A stretch of DNA of 17,440 nt from Candidatus Thorarchaeota archaeon (GTDB taxonomy: Archaea; Asgardarchaeota; Thorarchaeia; Thorarchaeales; Thorarchaeaceae). The stretch is from assembly GCA_016840965.1 (NCBI GenBank), contig JAEORI010000303.1, forward strand, positions 1 to 17,440. The letters run 5' to 3'. Position numbers and translations under genes: made by a program. The notes beneath the pieces were generated by a model, which worked only from the letters and a program-made list of their open reading frames with translations, did no database searches and was not told the DNA's origin. Position 1 is the stretch's first letter. Each line of letters starts with the position of its first letter. This document shows, piece by piece, positions 7,111-15,519 of this stretch.

Positions 7111-9217
7111 AAATCCCGGTCATTGCCGATGACCTTGCTCCAAGGATTTTGTTTGTCACTGTAATAACTGCCATCTGCAAGCCCATCATGAGCACGCCAA
7201 GGCATGCTGCATTATTGGGTCCTCCGAATTCTCCAGTACCATTCAATACTTCATAAGTCCAATATGTCATGGGAGCTTCTTGATGCCCGACACTCCCTAG
7301 TAATAGACTTGTGCTGACCTCACTTACTGAGTAAACATACGAGAGGAGGGATCCTGCAAGTACACTCACACCGATAAGTGGTAATGTGATTCTGAAGAAT
7401 GTTCTATTCTTACTAGCTCCCATGTTCTGAGAAGCTTCCTCTAGTACAACTGGCGTTGACATCAAACCAGCATATGCAGCTCTAACAGTAAATGGAAACT
7501 TACGTACAGTATATGCCATTATAATGAGAAATGCGGGATGACTAAGCGGAAATAGTACCGTCCCATAGAATGCTGTGAAGTATCCAGTAGCAATGACAAT
7601 TCCCGGAAGAGCAATTGGAGAAGTCACAAGTAGGTCAAGAGCTGTTTTGCCTGGAATGTCCCTTCTCGCGATGATATATGCAGCACTCGCCCCAAGTAGC
7701 ACTATCATTATAGTTGCGATAGCTCCATAGGCAAGAGTCAATTGAATCGATCTCGTTACATCTGGGAATCGCCATAAAACTTCATAATTTTCCAGAGTCC
7801 ATTCATTTGGTAATAGGCTATTTGAAGACCATATCCCTGCAAAGGAAAGGATGATGACGCTAATCTGTGGTATCAATGCAAGGAAAAGTAGAGGAATTAG
7901 TATGCAATAGAGACCAAAGGATGCTTTGTTGCTGATTCGTCGAGTTCTTGGATTCCACTGCCCACCTTTTGTCCCGGACGCGTAAGACCTGAGTGAAGAA
8001 TATTTACGTATTGCAAGAAAACCAAGCAGGCTGATCACTAGAAGTAACATTCCAATTGCAGGACCTTTCGGATCAAGAGCACCAGCTTGAGTAGCAACAT
8101 TGTTGAAAACTTGGTAGGCTAGAGTCTTTGTAGCAATTTGATGGTCTTGGAATACGATTGGTGTTCCAAGGTCTTCTATGCTGAGAATAAATGTCAAGAT
8201 TGCCCCAGCCTGAACTCCTGGCATTGCAAGAGGGAGTGTAACGCTCCTGAATAGTCGTGTCCCCTTAGCACCAAGGTTCTCTGCTTGTTCCTCAAGAGAT
8301 GGATCTATTCCCATGAATGAGGAGTACGCATTCAAGTAAACAAGCGAAAAGAACGATAGTGATTGCACAAAAATCATAGCGGCAAGTCCTCTAAGCCAGA
8401 TTACAGGAATCAACGGGAGTCCTAGAAAACCAAGAACCACATTAGCTCCTTCCCGTAATGGTGTGAACAAGGTATTGAGGAATCCATCAGCACCAAGAAA
8501 CTCTTTGATGCCAATTGCACCCACAAAAGGTGTTGCGAGAATGGGGAAGATTAGTACTGTACGGATTATTGATTTTCCCGGAAAATCATACCTAGCAACA
8601 ATAAATGCGAGAAATGTTCCAATCAAGACCGAGAGGATAGTTACAATGATTGCAACATAGATTGAGTTTATGATTGAACCAAAGTCCCACCCATAAACTA
8701 CCAAGAGATTTCTTGTGGGATTATAACTTGCAGGATTGAGATTTAGAAATGCTTGAATCTCACCAGTAAGAGGATCACGTACCCATGGCCAAACATTAGA
8801 GTCAGCAAAGAGATTCGCAAAATGCTCAAAGGTTATTGCTCCAGTCGATTCGAATGTGAATGAAACCCGAATGACATCGACAAGAGGCCAAATGAGAAAG
8901 ATGAAGAATACCATAAGAATTACTATTAGTTGGATCCATGTAAGCGAGTCCATTTCACGACGGAGTTTTGTAAGAGAAGCTCGAGTTCGTGGGCCGGGAT
9001 TTCTAAGGAAATCAACAAATCCTCTTCCAATTCCGGTGACCCAGCGACCTCCTGAACGTCCTTTCTGATAGAACCAGGATCCGAATCTATAAGGCGCACT
9101 AGTCATACCTCGGACAATTGTGTCCTGTAGTGTAACTGGAACTAATTCCTCAGCACCCTCATAGGTTTCCTCACTGATTACCTCATCTTTCTCCTGCTCT
9201 TTCAACCTGCTAAGCAC
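7109..9217 (-). CDS. Fused two-domain ABC importer permease (FbpB/AfuB/ThiP type)
   Basis: 702-residue inner component of the importer, with both permease halves in one chain, as in FbpB. A hydrophilic, probably cytoplasmic N-terminal extension (1-90) is longer than usual. The first half spans about 95-405 and the second about 435-692, each with about six membrane helices. Both carry the EAA loop that contacts the ATPase: EEQAENLGAKGTRLFRSVTL (309-328) and EEASQNMGASKNRTFFRITL (593-612), each followed by PL and a conserved Gly. The start is GTG at 9217 with GGA just upstream; no better in-frame start was seen. It follows the binding-protein gene after 22 bases and precedes the ATPase by ten. 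The fused layout and the partner proteins point to the iron/thiamine/phosphonate/sugar-phosphate branch; the substrate is not fixed by the sequence. Confidence 0.92.
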   Translation of the reverse strand: MLSRLKEQEKDEVISEETYEGAEELVPVTLQDTIVRGMTSAPYRFGSWFYQKGRSGGRWVTGIGRGFVDFLRNPGPRTRASLTKLRREMDSLTWIQLIVILMVFFIFLIWPLVDVIRVSFTFESTGAITFEHFANLFADSNVWPWVRDPLTGEIQAFLNLNPASYNPTRNLLVVYGWDFGSIINSIYVAIIVTILSVLIGTFLAFIVARYDFPGKSIIRTVLIFPILATPFVGAIGIKEFLGADGFLNTLFTPLREGANVVLGFLGLPLIPVIWLRGLAAMIFVQSLSFFSLVYLNAYSSFMGIDPSLEEQAENLGAKGTRLFRSVTLPLAMPGVQAGAILTFILSIEDLGTPIVFQDHQIATKTLAYQVFNNVATQAGALDPKGPAIGMLLLVISLLGFLAIRKYSSLRSYASGTKGGQWNPRTRRISNKASFGLYCILIPLLFLALIPQISVIILSFAGIWSSNSLLPNEWTLENYEVLWRFPDVTRSIQLTLAYGAIATIMIVLLGASAAYIIARRDIPGKTALDLLVTSPIALPGIVIATGYFTAFYGTVLFPLSHPAFLIIMAYTVRKFPFTVRAAYAGLMSTPVVLEEASQNMGASKNRTFFRITLPLIGVSVLAGSLLSYVYSVSEVSTSLLLGSVGHQEAPMTYWTYEVLNGTGEFGGPNNAACLGVLMMGLQMAVITVTNKILGARSSAMTGI

Positions 9218-9239
9218 ACGTCCTTCATTTATGTTAAGT

Positions 9240-10673
9240 CTATGTCAATGCATGAACAGTGTTATACACTGAGACATATTGCGCTTTAGCTGCATTGGTC
9301 CAACGCAACCGCATATTAGAGGCATATGTCGCATCATATGTCATGTCAGAATTTATTCGTTTAGCATATTCAAGGGTGAATTTCTCTAAAACGGAAGTCG
9401 TGTAGTCAAGCACAGACACAGGGGTGCCCATCAGACCAGCATAATAGTCCAATTCAGCCTCATCAATGATACTAGCATTATGCTTTGCAAGAATCTCGGT
9501 CCAACACTGTACAAGTTCAATCTGAGCGTCTGTGAAGACAGATTGCCAGTAAAGGATGAATGCCTTGTTAGTTTCTAATGACAATGTGTCATTGAAATCA
9601 ATACCGGTCGTAGTAGTTGTCCTGTTGAATGCTCCATAAAGATCCTGAGCGCCTGCAGCTGCAGGGTCCCAAAATGTTTCTTCTAAAACAGGCATCCTAA
9701 GAATACTACTATCAAGCCACAGCAATTGCCCAGGAACTGAAAGTACCCAATCAACGAAATGCTCAGCATGTTCCTTGTTTGGAGCATTAGCTGCAATAGC
9801 AATTGGGTCACCATTGATGATTGTCTGATCAGCAGGGAGGATGTACTCATTGTCAGGATTTAGTCGTTCATTCTGGAAACCATAGAAGTCAATTGTCATA
9901 GCGACACCAACTTCACCGCTTCTGACGGATAGTTGTGTTTCAACTGATCCACCATAGATATTTGAACTTCCAACCATTCTCGCCATATTGATCCAACCTT
10001 CATCCCAACCTAACGATTGGGTCATGATTTCATAGATACGAGTGTTTGAGGTAGTATCTGGCGCATTACCCATACCGATTGTTGGTATTTCGGGCAGTAA
10101 ACTTCCCCAAATTGGGTTTGCTAGATCGGTCCAATTTGTTGGTGTGGGAAGACTATGCGAATCAAGGAAGCCATGATCCACTGTAAAACCAAAGGATGAG
10201 ATTGCAGCGGCAATCCACATGAGTTCATCCTGATCATTATAACGTTTCATATCAGCTCCTGCAATCTCATCAGGAACTCGAGCTGCAGCAGTTTCCATTA
10301 ATGAGCTGGTTAGTGGTTCCAACCGTCCATCAACCATGAGCTGGTCAAAGACCGTTGGGCCTCCACCCCAACATACGTCAATCTGTCCAAGATCGATTAG
10401 ATCATCCCAGAAAGATGAATCAGGAGTTTTCCAATCGATGTCAGTAATATTATTCGCTTTTGCATAATCTGTTTGTAAGAATGCTGCTTCATACACATTA
10501 TGAATAGCAACATCATGTCTTGTTAGAACTGTGAGAGTTACTGGTCCAGTTGGACCAGGGCCAGGAAGGCCACTCAAGATGAAGTATGATACACCTGCTA
10601 CGCCAATGATGACAACTACAATGATAGCTATCATTTTTGTGCTAGCAGTTCTTGTTGTTTCGAACTCGCTCAT
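9240..10673 (-). CDS. ABC importer solute-binding protein, AfuA/FutA-like (family 1 type), N-terminally anchored
   Basis: 477 residues. A hydrophobic helix at 15-34 has no lipobox Cys and is followed by a Gly/Pro linker (GLPGPGPTGP), so the protein is probably held by an uncleaved N-terminal anchor with the binding domain outside. Family signs: VTLTVLTRHD as the first strand, IDVCWGGGPTVFDQL (98-112), NWTDLANPIWGS (the usual 'tW.DLa.P.w.G' of AfuA/FutA proteins), GDPIAIAANAPNKEHAEHFVDWVLS, and a C-terminal helical part with DYYAGLM. Relatives carry ferric iron, thiamine, sugar phosphates or 2-aminoethylphosphonate. I cannot identify a decisive ligand set. AGGAGTG lies four bases before the ATG at 10673. 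It is the first gene of the operon, with its own TATA element, divergent from the surface-protein genes. Confidence 0.88.
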   Translation of the reverse strand: MSEFETTRTASTKMIAIIVVVIIGVAGVSYFILSGLPGPGPTGPVTLTVLTRHDVAIHNVYEAAFLQTDYAKANNITDIDWKTPDSSFWDDLIDLGQIDVCWGGGPTVFDQLMVDGRLEPLTSSLMETAAARVPDEIAGADMKRYNDQDELMWIAAAISSFGFTVDHGFLDSHSLPTPTNWTDLANPIWGSLLPEIPTIGMGNAPDTTSNTRIYEIMTQSLGWDEGWINMARMVGSSNIYGGSVETQLSVRSGEVGVAMTIDFYGFQNERLNPDNEYILPADQTIINGDPIAIAANAPNKEHAEHFVDWVLSVPGQLLWLDSSILRMPVLEETFWDPAAAGAQDLYGAFNRTTTTTGIDFNDTLSLETNKAFILYWQSVFTDAQIELVQCWTEILAKHNASIIDEAELDYYAGLMGTPVSVLDYTTSVLEKFTLEYAKRINSDMTYDATYASNMRLRWTNAAKAQYVSVYNTVHALT

Positions 10674-10709
10674 TGTTCACTCCTCTAATGAATACTGTTA
10701 CACACCTGC

Positions 10710-10719
10710 TATTATATGT
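10710..10719 (-). promoter_or_regulatory. Probable TATA box of the ABC importer operon
   Basis: ACATATAATA on the minus strand, about 40 bases before the ATG at 10673, predicts a transcript start near 10690 and a leader of about 17 bases that contains the AGGAGTG ribosome site at 10678-10684. This is the clearest promoter-like element in the window. Confidence 0.5.
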
Positions 10720-10842
10720 CACTCTTAGGAGATGGCTTGCAAGTGGTAATTAAATTCAAATTTCTAGTAAAAATCCCTGCCGAATGACTCTTAAGCATCT
10801 TTCTACTGTTCGATTATCAAGTGCGATGCACGTCATGGAAAA

Positions 10843-10846
10843 GGAG
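10843..10846 (+). promoter_or_regulatory. Shine-Dalgarno site deciding the start of the tandem-module surface protein
   Basis: GGAG lies nine bases before the ATG at 10856, directly in front of a standard signal peptide. The frame is open back to an ATG at 10784, but that start would put a hydrophilic 24-residue extension before the signal peptide and has no ribosome site. The gap 10674-10855 is shared with the divergent importer operon. AT-rich ATTAAATT at about 10748 could be the plus-strand TATA box, with weak support. Confidence 0.55.
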
Positions 10847-10855
10847 AATTTTCTT

Positions 10856-12820
10856 ATGAGAAATCGAGATACAAGAAAAGCGACGCTTGCGGTTGTAACC
10901 GCTGTAATGATGGCGTCATTGCTCGTATTCTCCGTCCCAACGATTGTGTTTGCCTCAACAAATTCAGCAGCGGGAGCCATGGGGACTATCCTTATTGATT
11001 ACTCCCATGGTGCATACAAAGCATCTGCTGAATATCTTGATCAATTCTTAGCTGCTAACTTGACCTTGATGGGTTATGAGGTAATCTTTCTTTGGGGAGG
11101 AGTGAATTCGACAATTCTTGCTAATGCTGATGGGTTGATATTACCAAAAGTATGGGGTACTGATAATGGCTACCTTCCATCTGAAGTGACAGCAGTAGCA
11201 GACTGGTTTAACGCAGGTAACAAGTTCCTCTGGGTCGGCGGTGAGTCAGACTTTGTGGAGGCTGGCGGTGGTCAGGTCGTTCTTGACAACCAGACCTTGA
11301 TGCTTGAGGCTGTTGGTTCTCACGTCTATCATGAACCTACTGCAGTACAGGATCCAGGAAGCTTTGCTGGTGCGGCCTATAGGCCAATCGCGAATGTTAC
11401 TACAGATAATCCAATGCTTGCAGCATTAGTAGAGGGTGTAGACACAGTTCTTGTTCATAGCCCAACATGTCTGTACGGAAGTAACAGTGCAACTCCCGCT
11501 GAAGGTGTCAGCCCTGTTGCTCTTGAAACAACCAGCATCGAGGATGTGTATGTCCTTCTACAATACAGTAAGAACGGCACCATCGTTGATAGTGATGTCA
11601 CATATCCCTACGCTCATACCAATGGTCAGGTAGGATCATTTGCCTCAGTGACGATGGAACTTAATGCTGGAGAAGATGGCACAGGTGCAATCGTCGTTTC
11701 AGGTGGAAATGTTATCGGCCACTACTGGCCAATGACTGAGTGGACTTATGCCAACGTCACAGGCATGGACGGAATGCGTTTTGTGAAGAACACTATTATG
11801 TATGGAATGTTACATGCTATGGCTGAGCAGGGAGAAGGCAAAATCCTCTTTGATTACTCCCATGGTGCATACAAGTCATCAGCGTATTCTGTTGACCAAC
11901 GCCTCTCCACTTCACTATTCCTACTGGGATATGATGTTGTAGAGGTTTACGGAGGTATAAACACAACAATTCTTGCAGATGCTGATGGTCTAGTATTGCC
12001 AAAGATATGGGGTGTGGACAATGGATACCTTCCAACTGAAGTGACAGCAGTAGCAGACTGGTTCAATGCTGGAAACAAGTTCCTCTGGGTTGGCGGTGAG
12101 TCTGACTTTGTGGAAGCTGGCGGTGGTCAGGTCGTTCTTAATAACCAGACTCTGATCCTTGAGGCTGTCGGTTCTCACGTCTATCATGAGCCTACTGCGG
12201 TGCAAGATCCAGCAAGCTTTGCTGGTGCGGCCTATAGGCCAGTTGCCAACATTACGGGAACAGACCCATATGTTGCCTCAATTGTGAATGGTGTAACGGA
12301 TGTTCTTGTACACAGTCCAACATGTCTATACGGAAGTAACAGTGCAACTCCCGGTGAAGGTGTCAGCCCTGTTGCTCTCGAAACTACCAGCATTGACAAT
12401 GTCTATGTCCTCTTGCAGTTTAGCAACAATGGCACCATTGTTGATAGCGATATCACATATCCCTATGCTCACACAAATGGTCAGAGAGGCGCATTCGCTG
12501 CAATGACCATGGAAGTGGACGCGGGAGAAGATGGTAGTGGTGTCATCGTCGTTTCAGGCGGTAACGTGATTGGTCACTACTGGCCAATGATGGAAGACAT
12601 GTATGCAGGTCGTGTCGGTCTGAATGGTTTGTTCCTAGTAAGACAAGCGATTGACTTCGGAATGAAGACAGCTGCACCAGAAGTAATACCTACTACCACA
12701 CCAACAACACCAACCGGCACAGTCACACCTGGTCAATTCGATCCCTTACTCTTAGCAGCAGTAGGCATCGGAGCGGTCGTTGTGATTCTTATCGTGGTTG
12801 TTGTCGTACGTAAAAAATAA
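10856..12820 (+). CDS. Exported membrane-anchored protein with two tandem GATase1-like modules
   Basis: 654 residues from the ATG at 10856. Signal peptide 1-33 (cleavage after VFA), module 1 at 45-319, module 2 at 330-604, Thr/Pro-rich stalk 612-626, membrane helix 629-651, tail RKK; so it is displayed outside the cell. Each module starts with a strand and a DYSHGAYK motif (48-55 and 333-340), like DUF4350/GATase1-like domains that open with 'D.SHG'. Each then has ADWFNAGNKFLWVGGESDF, where an enzyme of this fold would have its nucleophile Cys elbow, and later HSPTCLYGS and GGNVIGHYWPM. The elbow Cys is absent, so a binding rather than amidotransferase role is likely. Many Asn-X-Ser/Thr sites suggest glycosylation. 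I know no function for it. It is divergent from the importer and followed by a strong terminator; the next two genes encode related surface proteins. Confidence 0.85.
   Translation: MRNRDTRKATLAVVTAVMMASLLVFSVPTIVFASTNSAAGAMGTILIDYSHGAYKASAEYLDQFLAANLTLMGYEVIFLWGGVNSTILANADGLILPKVWGTDNGYLPSEVTAVADWFNAGNKFLWVGGESDFVEAGGGQVVLDNQTLMLEAVGSHVYHEPTAVQDPGSFAGAAYRPIANVTTDNPMLAALVEGVDTVLVHSPTCLYGSNSATPAEGVSPVALETTSIEDVYVLLQYSKNGTIVDSDVTYPYAHTNGQVGSFASVTMELNAGEDGTGAIVVSGGNVIGHYWPMTEWTYANVTGMDGMRFVKNTIMYGMLHAMAEQGEGKILFDYSHGAYKSSAYSVDQRLSTSLFLLGYDVVEVYGGINTTILADADGLVLPKIWGVDNGYLPTEVTAVADWFNAGNKFLWVGGESDFVEAGGGQVVLNNQTLILEAVGSHVYHEPTAVQDPASFAGAAYRPVANITGTDPYVASIVNGVTDVLVHSPTCLYGSNSATPGEGVSPVALETTSIDNVYVLLQFSNNGTIVDSDITYPYAHTNGQRGAFAAMTMEVDAGEDGSGVIVVSGGNVIGHYWPMMEDMYAGRVGLNGLFLVRQAIDFGMKTAAPEVIPTTTPTTPTGTVTPGQFDPLLLAAVGIGAVVVILIVVVVVRKK
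10988..11812 (+). repeat. Tandem coding repeat, copy 1
   Basis: First of two copies of a 275-residue module in one gene; the second begins exactly 855 bases later. Near 11190-11390 the copies differ at roughly one base in eight, mostly at third positions, and by only about five of 74 residues. The first 50 and the last 100 residues of the module have diverged much more. Confidence 0.85.
11843..12667 (+). repeat. Tandem coding repeat, copy 2
   Basis: Second copy of the module, in the same frame and joined to copy 1 by a short linker (AEQGEGK). The shared exact stretches include 23 bases or more over the DYSHGAY codons and long runs over the glycine-rich centre, so the copies come from duplication, not chance similarity. 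Confidence 0.85.
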
Positions 12821-12832
12821 TTAACATTGGAA

Positions 12833-12874
12833 GTAGTCTGAGTTCTCTCAGACTACATACCTTTCTTTTTTTTT
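12833..12874 (+). terminator. Hairpin plus T-tract terminator after the tandem-module gene
   Basis: A perfect ten-base-pair stem (GTAGTCTGAG and CTCAGACTAC, loop TTCT) at 12833-12856, followed by TTTC and a run of nine T at 12866-12874, 13 bases past the TAA stop. Archaeal RNA polymerase stops at T-runs; the hairpin makes this look like a bacterial-type intrinsic terminator. Confidence 0.75.
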
Positions 12875-12957
12875 ATCTAATCTGAATTCCATGTATGCTT
12901 TGAATGCATTTCTCGGTCAGGATACTTTTTGCAACTTTTCTAGGAAAAATGGTAATC

Positions 12958-12964
12958 TATTTAT
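12958..12964 (+). promoter_or_regulatory. Probable TATA box of the PHP surface-protein gene
   Basis: TATTTAT lies about 44 bases before the TTG start at 13005. The predicted transcript start near 12987 gives a leader of about 18 bases that holds the GGAGG ribosome site. It follows the terminator of the previous gene, so this gene is probably transcribed on its own or together with the next one. Confidence 0.45.
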
Positions 12965-12991
12965 CAGGCAATAGGGCAAGTTGTTTTCATC

Positions 12992-12996
12992 GGAGG
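12992..12996 (+). promoter_or_regulatory. Shine-Dalgarno site selecting a TTG start
   Basis: GGAGG is followed by eight bases and then TTG at 13005. An earlier in-frame TTG at 12981 precedes this site and would add eight hydrophilic residues (MFSSEDNT) before the signal peptide, so the later TTG is preferred. Confidence 0.7.
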
Positions 12997-13004
12997 ATAA
13001 CACA

Positions 13005-15446
13005 TTGCCTCGTGGAAGAAGAACCTATTTGCTCGTTGGAATATTAATGCTCACCTTGTTTGTTTCTATTGTTCCTTCATTGCCTTCAACAAAGGTTGTT
13101 TTGGGGGATGTAGGTACATACCATCCAGCAGACTTTGTGAGTAAAAACATACTATTTGATGAGTCTCATTGTCAGAATGGAAGTGCTATTTGGGCACCAG
13201 GAAATGCATCAATGTTTAGCTGGTTGCTAGGAGAGAATGGTTATACATCTGACACAAATTTCAATGAGTCATTAGACTCAGGAATTCTTAGCGGGTATGA
13301 TGTACTTGTTATCTTTTTCCCGCAAAAAGCATTCACAGCAGGAGAGATTTCAGCAATTGAGGCTTTTGTTAGTGGGGGTGGTGGACTGCTACTTGTTGGA
13401 ATCAATTATGGCAATACTTGGGGATTCAAAATATCTCATACCAATACACTCTCTTCTACATATGGAATTGTTTTCAACAATGATGTAGTAAGTGACGTAG
13501 CAACAACTTTTGCAGACCACAATGTAACATATGGCATCTCAAGTTGGTATCCAAGAGTCGACACAATGTGGGGATGTAGTTTGACTGTGACCGGTTCAGC
13601 TGAATCAGTAATTACATTGGCTGATAAGAATATGACAGCAGTTGCCAACTATGGGTCAGGAAGAGTAGTCTGCTCCGGATCAGCAGGACCTTTCTTATTC
13701 TATAGATATGAATCATACGGCTATGGAGATTCGCACATGCAATTCTCTCTAAATGTAATTGACTGGCTTGCTAAGAATCCTACACGTGACGTTATAGCAC
13801 CAGAAATTGCGAGGATTACAGTAGGGACAGGACCCAGTCTGAGTCCCACGGAGGTGGAAGGATATACATTATTTGTTGGTCAATATCACGATCACACCAC
13901 ACATAGTGATGGGCAAAGCACTCCAGAGGACATGTTAGATGTTGGCCTAATGCGTGCTATGGACTTTATGGTTATGACTGATCACGCCCATAGAAATCCA
14001 ACACCCATTGAAGGAGTGACCGGTGGACAGGCGATGCAGTCAATAGCTGAAACAAGTGATTTGGACATCCATATCACTGTGGGAGCTGAGCTTTCCTCAA
14101 TCCTCCATACCACTGGCTTTCCCATGACTGAGAACATATGGACTAATGATCAACAAGCGGGTATTAATGGGATTCATGCTCAAGGGGGGGTGGCAGTATT
14201 TTGTCATCCCGGAATCTCTCCAAATTATGCAACTGTGTTTGAAGACTATGACAGCTACGGTTTTGATGGGATTGAAATAGTCAATAGTAATTACTTTCGT
14301 GGTGAAGGGGAGTTAGGTTTCCTCTACAATTTTATGGGAGCAAATGATCATCACGCAGCTTCCCTTGTAGGCGGAACGGGAACAGCTCTCTTTGTTCTAA
14401 ATCCATCAGGGCCAAACGGACAAATTTCAGATGCGGACATCGTGGATGCATTTCTCAATAGACGAGTCGTGATCCTTGACACGTATAGTAGCATGGTATA
14501 TGGGGAAGAAATTTGGGTTGATAGATATCTTGAGATTTTAGCTGATGCTGAGGCAACTGTGACGACAGCTCATGCTACTGTTCAAGCAGTAAAAGATGCT
14601 GGGTACAGCGTAAGCCTATCAGAGCAATACGTGGACTACGCAGATGTAGCTCTCCAGTACTGGAATCCAGCACGTGCATTGAGACTTGCTGCAAACGCAA
14701 CATCGACTTATGCTCTTGGTATAGATTATACAATCACCGCACCAGATAGTCTTCTACCAGACACTAATTTTGATCTCTCTGTACAATTTAATAACAACCA
14801 TTCGTATCCTGTTTCATTCGATGCTGTAGTTTTCAGGGATTATTCAGTGTCTTTTGGATCTTCAACATATATCATTGAAGCTTCGGGTGACGATACATCA
14901 ATCACTAATATTGATGGCCATAGTGATCCTAATGGAGTTGCGCTTTACAATCTCTATCTCATGAACTTCAACACGTCAGAATATCTAATGCCTGTGATGT
15001 TTCGTGGAAGAAATGTGATAGATAATGTAACATATACATTTGAGGAAAATGAAGGAGTATATGACATAGCTATCTCATTCTACGTCGGGAAACCAGCAAG
15101 TGCGTTCCTTCGGGATGTGACTCTCTATTATGATGATGGCTCAGGGGAAGCTAGTGTATTGATGATTAAAGGATGGAATACCTACGACATTTCATTAGAG
15201 TCATTTGACCCAGGTAGTAGTATCATTTTCCATGTGAATGCAAAAACGATATACAGTGATTCATTCGATTTGACTGAGCAAGTCATCAATCTACCGGGTG
15301 GAGAAACAACTACTACAACTCCAACAACTGGACCGTCAACTGGACCAGGCCAGCCAATAGACCCAATGATGCTTGTGGCGGTAGGCGGAATTGGTGTTGT
15401 TGTGGTTGTTGTCTTAGTCATTGTAATGAAGAAGAGAGGAACATAG
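13005..15446 (+). CDS. Exported membrane-anchored PHP (CehA/McbA-like) metallohydrolase with a GATase1-like domain
   Basis: 813 residues from the TTG at 13005. Signal peptide about 1-30. A DUF4350/GATase1-like domain at 48-260 has NILFDESH at its start and SGGGGLLLVG at the elbow, without the catalytic Cys. The PHP domain is at 288-492: YHDHTTHSDG with His295 and His297, MTDHAH with Asp326 and His327, GAE with Glu362, FCHPG with His401, and NDHH with Asp448 and His450. These are the metal ligands expected for a working PHP metal-dependent hydrolase or phosphoesterase. A helical stretch (495-562), beta-rich domain(s) (570-760), a Thr/Pro stalk (767-784), a membrane helix (787-808) and the tail KKRGT follow. 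The enzyme should face outward. Substrate unknown: CehA/McbA relatives include carbamate-pesticide hydrolases, other PHP proteins cleave phosphoesters. Stalk and anchor closely match the preceding gene; the next gene follows after 73 bases. Confidence 0.88.
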   Translation: MPRGRRTYLLVGILMLTLFVSIVPSLPSTKVVLGDVGTYHPADFVSKNILFDESHCQNGSAIWAPGNASMFSWLLGENGYTSDTNFNESLDSGILSGYDVLVIFFPQKAFTAGEISAIEAFVSGGGGLLLVGINYGNTWGFKISHTNTLSSTYGIVFNNDVVSDVATTFADHNVTYGISSWYPRVDTMWGCSLTVTGSAESVITLADKNMTAVANYGSGRVVCSGSAGPFLFYRYESYGYGDSHMQFSLNVIDWLAKNPTRDVIAPEIARITVGTGPSLSPTEVEGYTLFVGQYHDHTTHSDGQSTPEDMLDVGLMRAMDFMVMTDHAHRNPTPIEGVTGGQAMQSIAETSDLDIHITVGAELSSILHTTGFPMTENIWTNDQQAGINGIHAQGGVAVFCHPGISPNYATVFEDYDSYGFDGIEIVNSNYFRGEGELGFLYNFMGANDHHAASLVGGTGTALFVLNPSGPNGQISDADIVDAFLNRRVVILDTYSSMVYGEEIWVDRYLEILADAEATVTTAHATVQAVKDAGYSVSLSEQYVDYADVALQYWNPARALRLAANATSTYALGIDYTITAPDSLLPDTNFDLSVQFNNNHSYPVSFDAVVFRDYSVSFGSSTYIIEASGDDTSITNIDGHSDPNGVALYNLYLMNFNTSEYLMPVMFRGRNVIDNVTYTFEENEGVYDIAISFYVGKPASAFLRDVTLYYDDGSGEASVLMIKGWNTYDISLESFDPGSSIIFHVNAKTIYSDSFDLTEQVINLPGGETTTTTPTTGPSTGPGQPIDPMMLVAVGGIGVVVVVVLVIVMKKRGT

Positions 15447-15451
15447 AAAAA

Positions 15452-15485
15452 GTGTGCAAGGAGGGTAATCGCCCTCCAAGCGCAC
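15452..15485 (+). terminator. Intergenic two-part hairpin between the PHP and phospholipase-type genes
   Basis: Inner stem GGAGGG/CCCTCC (15460-15465 and 15472-15477, loop TAATCG) and outer stem GTGTGC/GCGCAC (15452-15457 and 15480-15485, with one G-T pair), separated by AA on both sides. It starts six bases after the TAG stop. No T-run follows, so it may be a processing or mRNA-stability element rather than a terminator. Confidence 0.5.
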
Positions 15486-15488
15486 TAC

Positions 15489-15494
15489 TTAATA
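15489..15494 (+). promoter_or_regulatory. Possible TATA element of the phospholipase-type gene
   Basis: TTAATA is centred 28 bases before the ATG at 15520, the spacing expected for a leaderless transcript. The upstream GGGAGTAAGG could instead serve as a ribosome site on a longer transcript from the previous gene. The choice is open. Confidence 0.3.
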
Positions 15495-15519
15495 CCACTT
15501 TAACGGGAGTAAGGTAGTC

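Noticed and set aside
10784..10855. Longer N-terminus of the tandem-module protein from the ATG at 10784
   Set aside because: It would add 24 residues before a normal signal peptide and lacks a ribosome site, whereas GGAG is well placed for the ATG at 10856.
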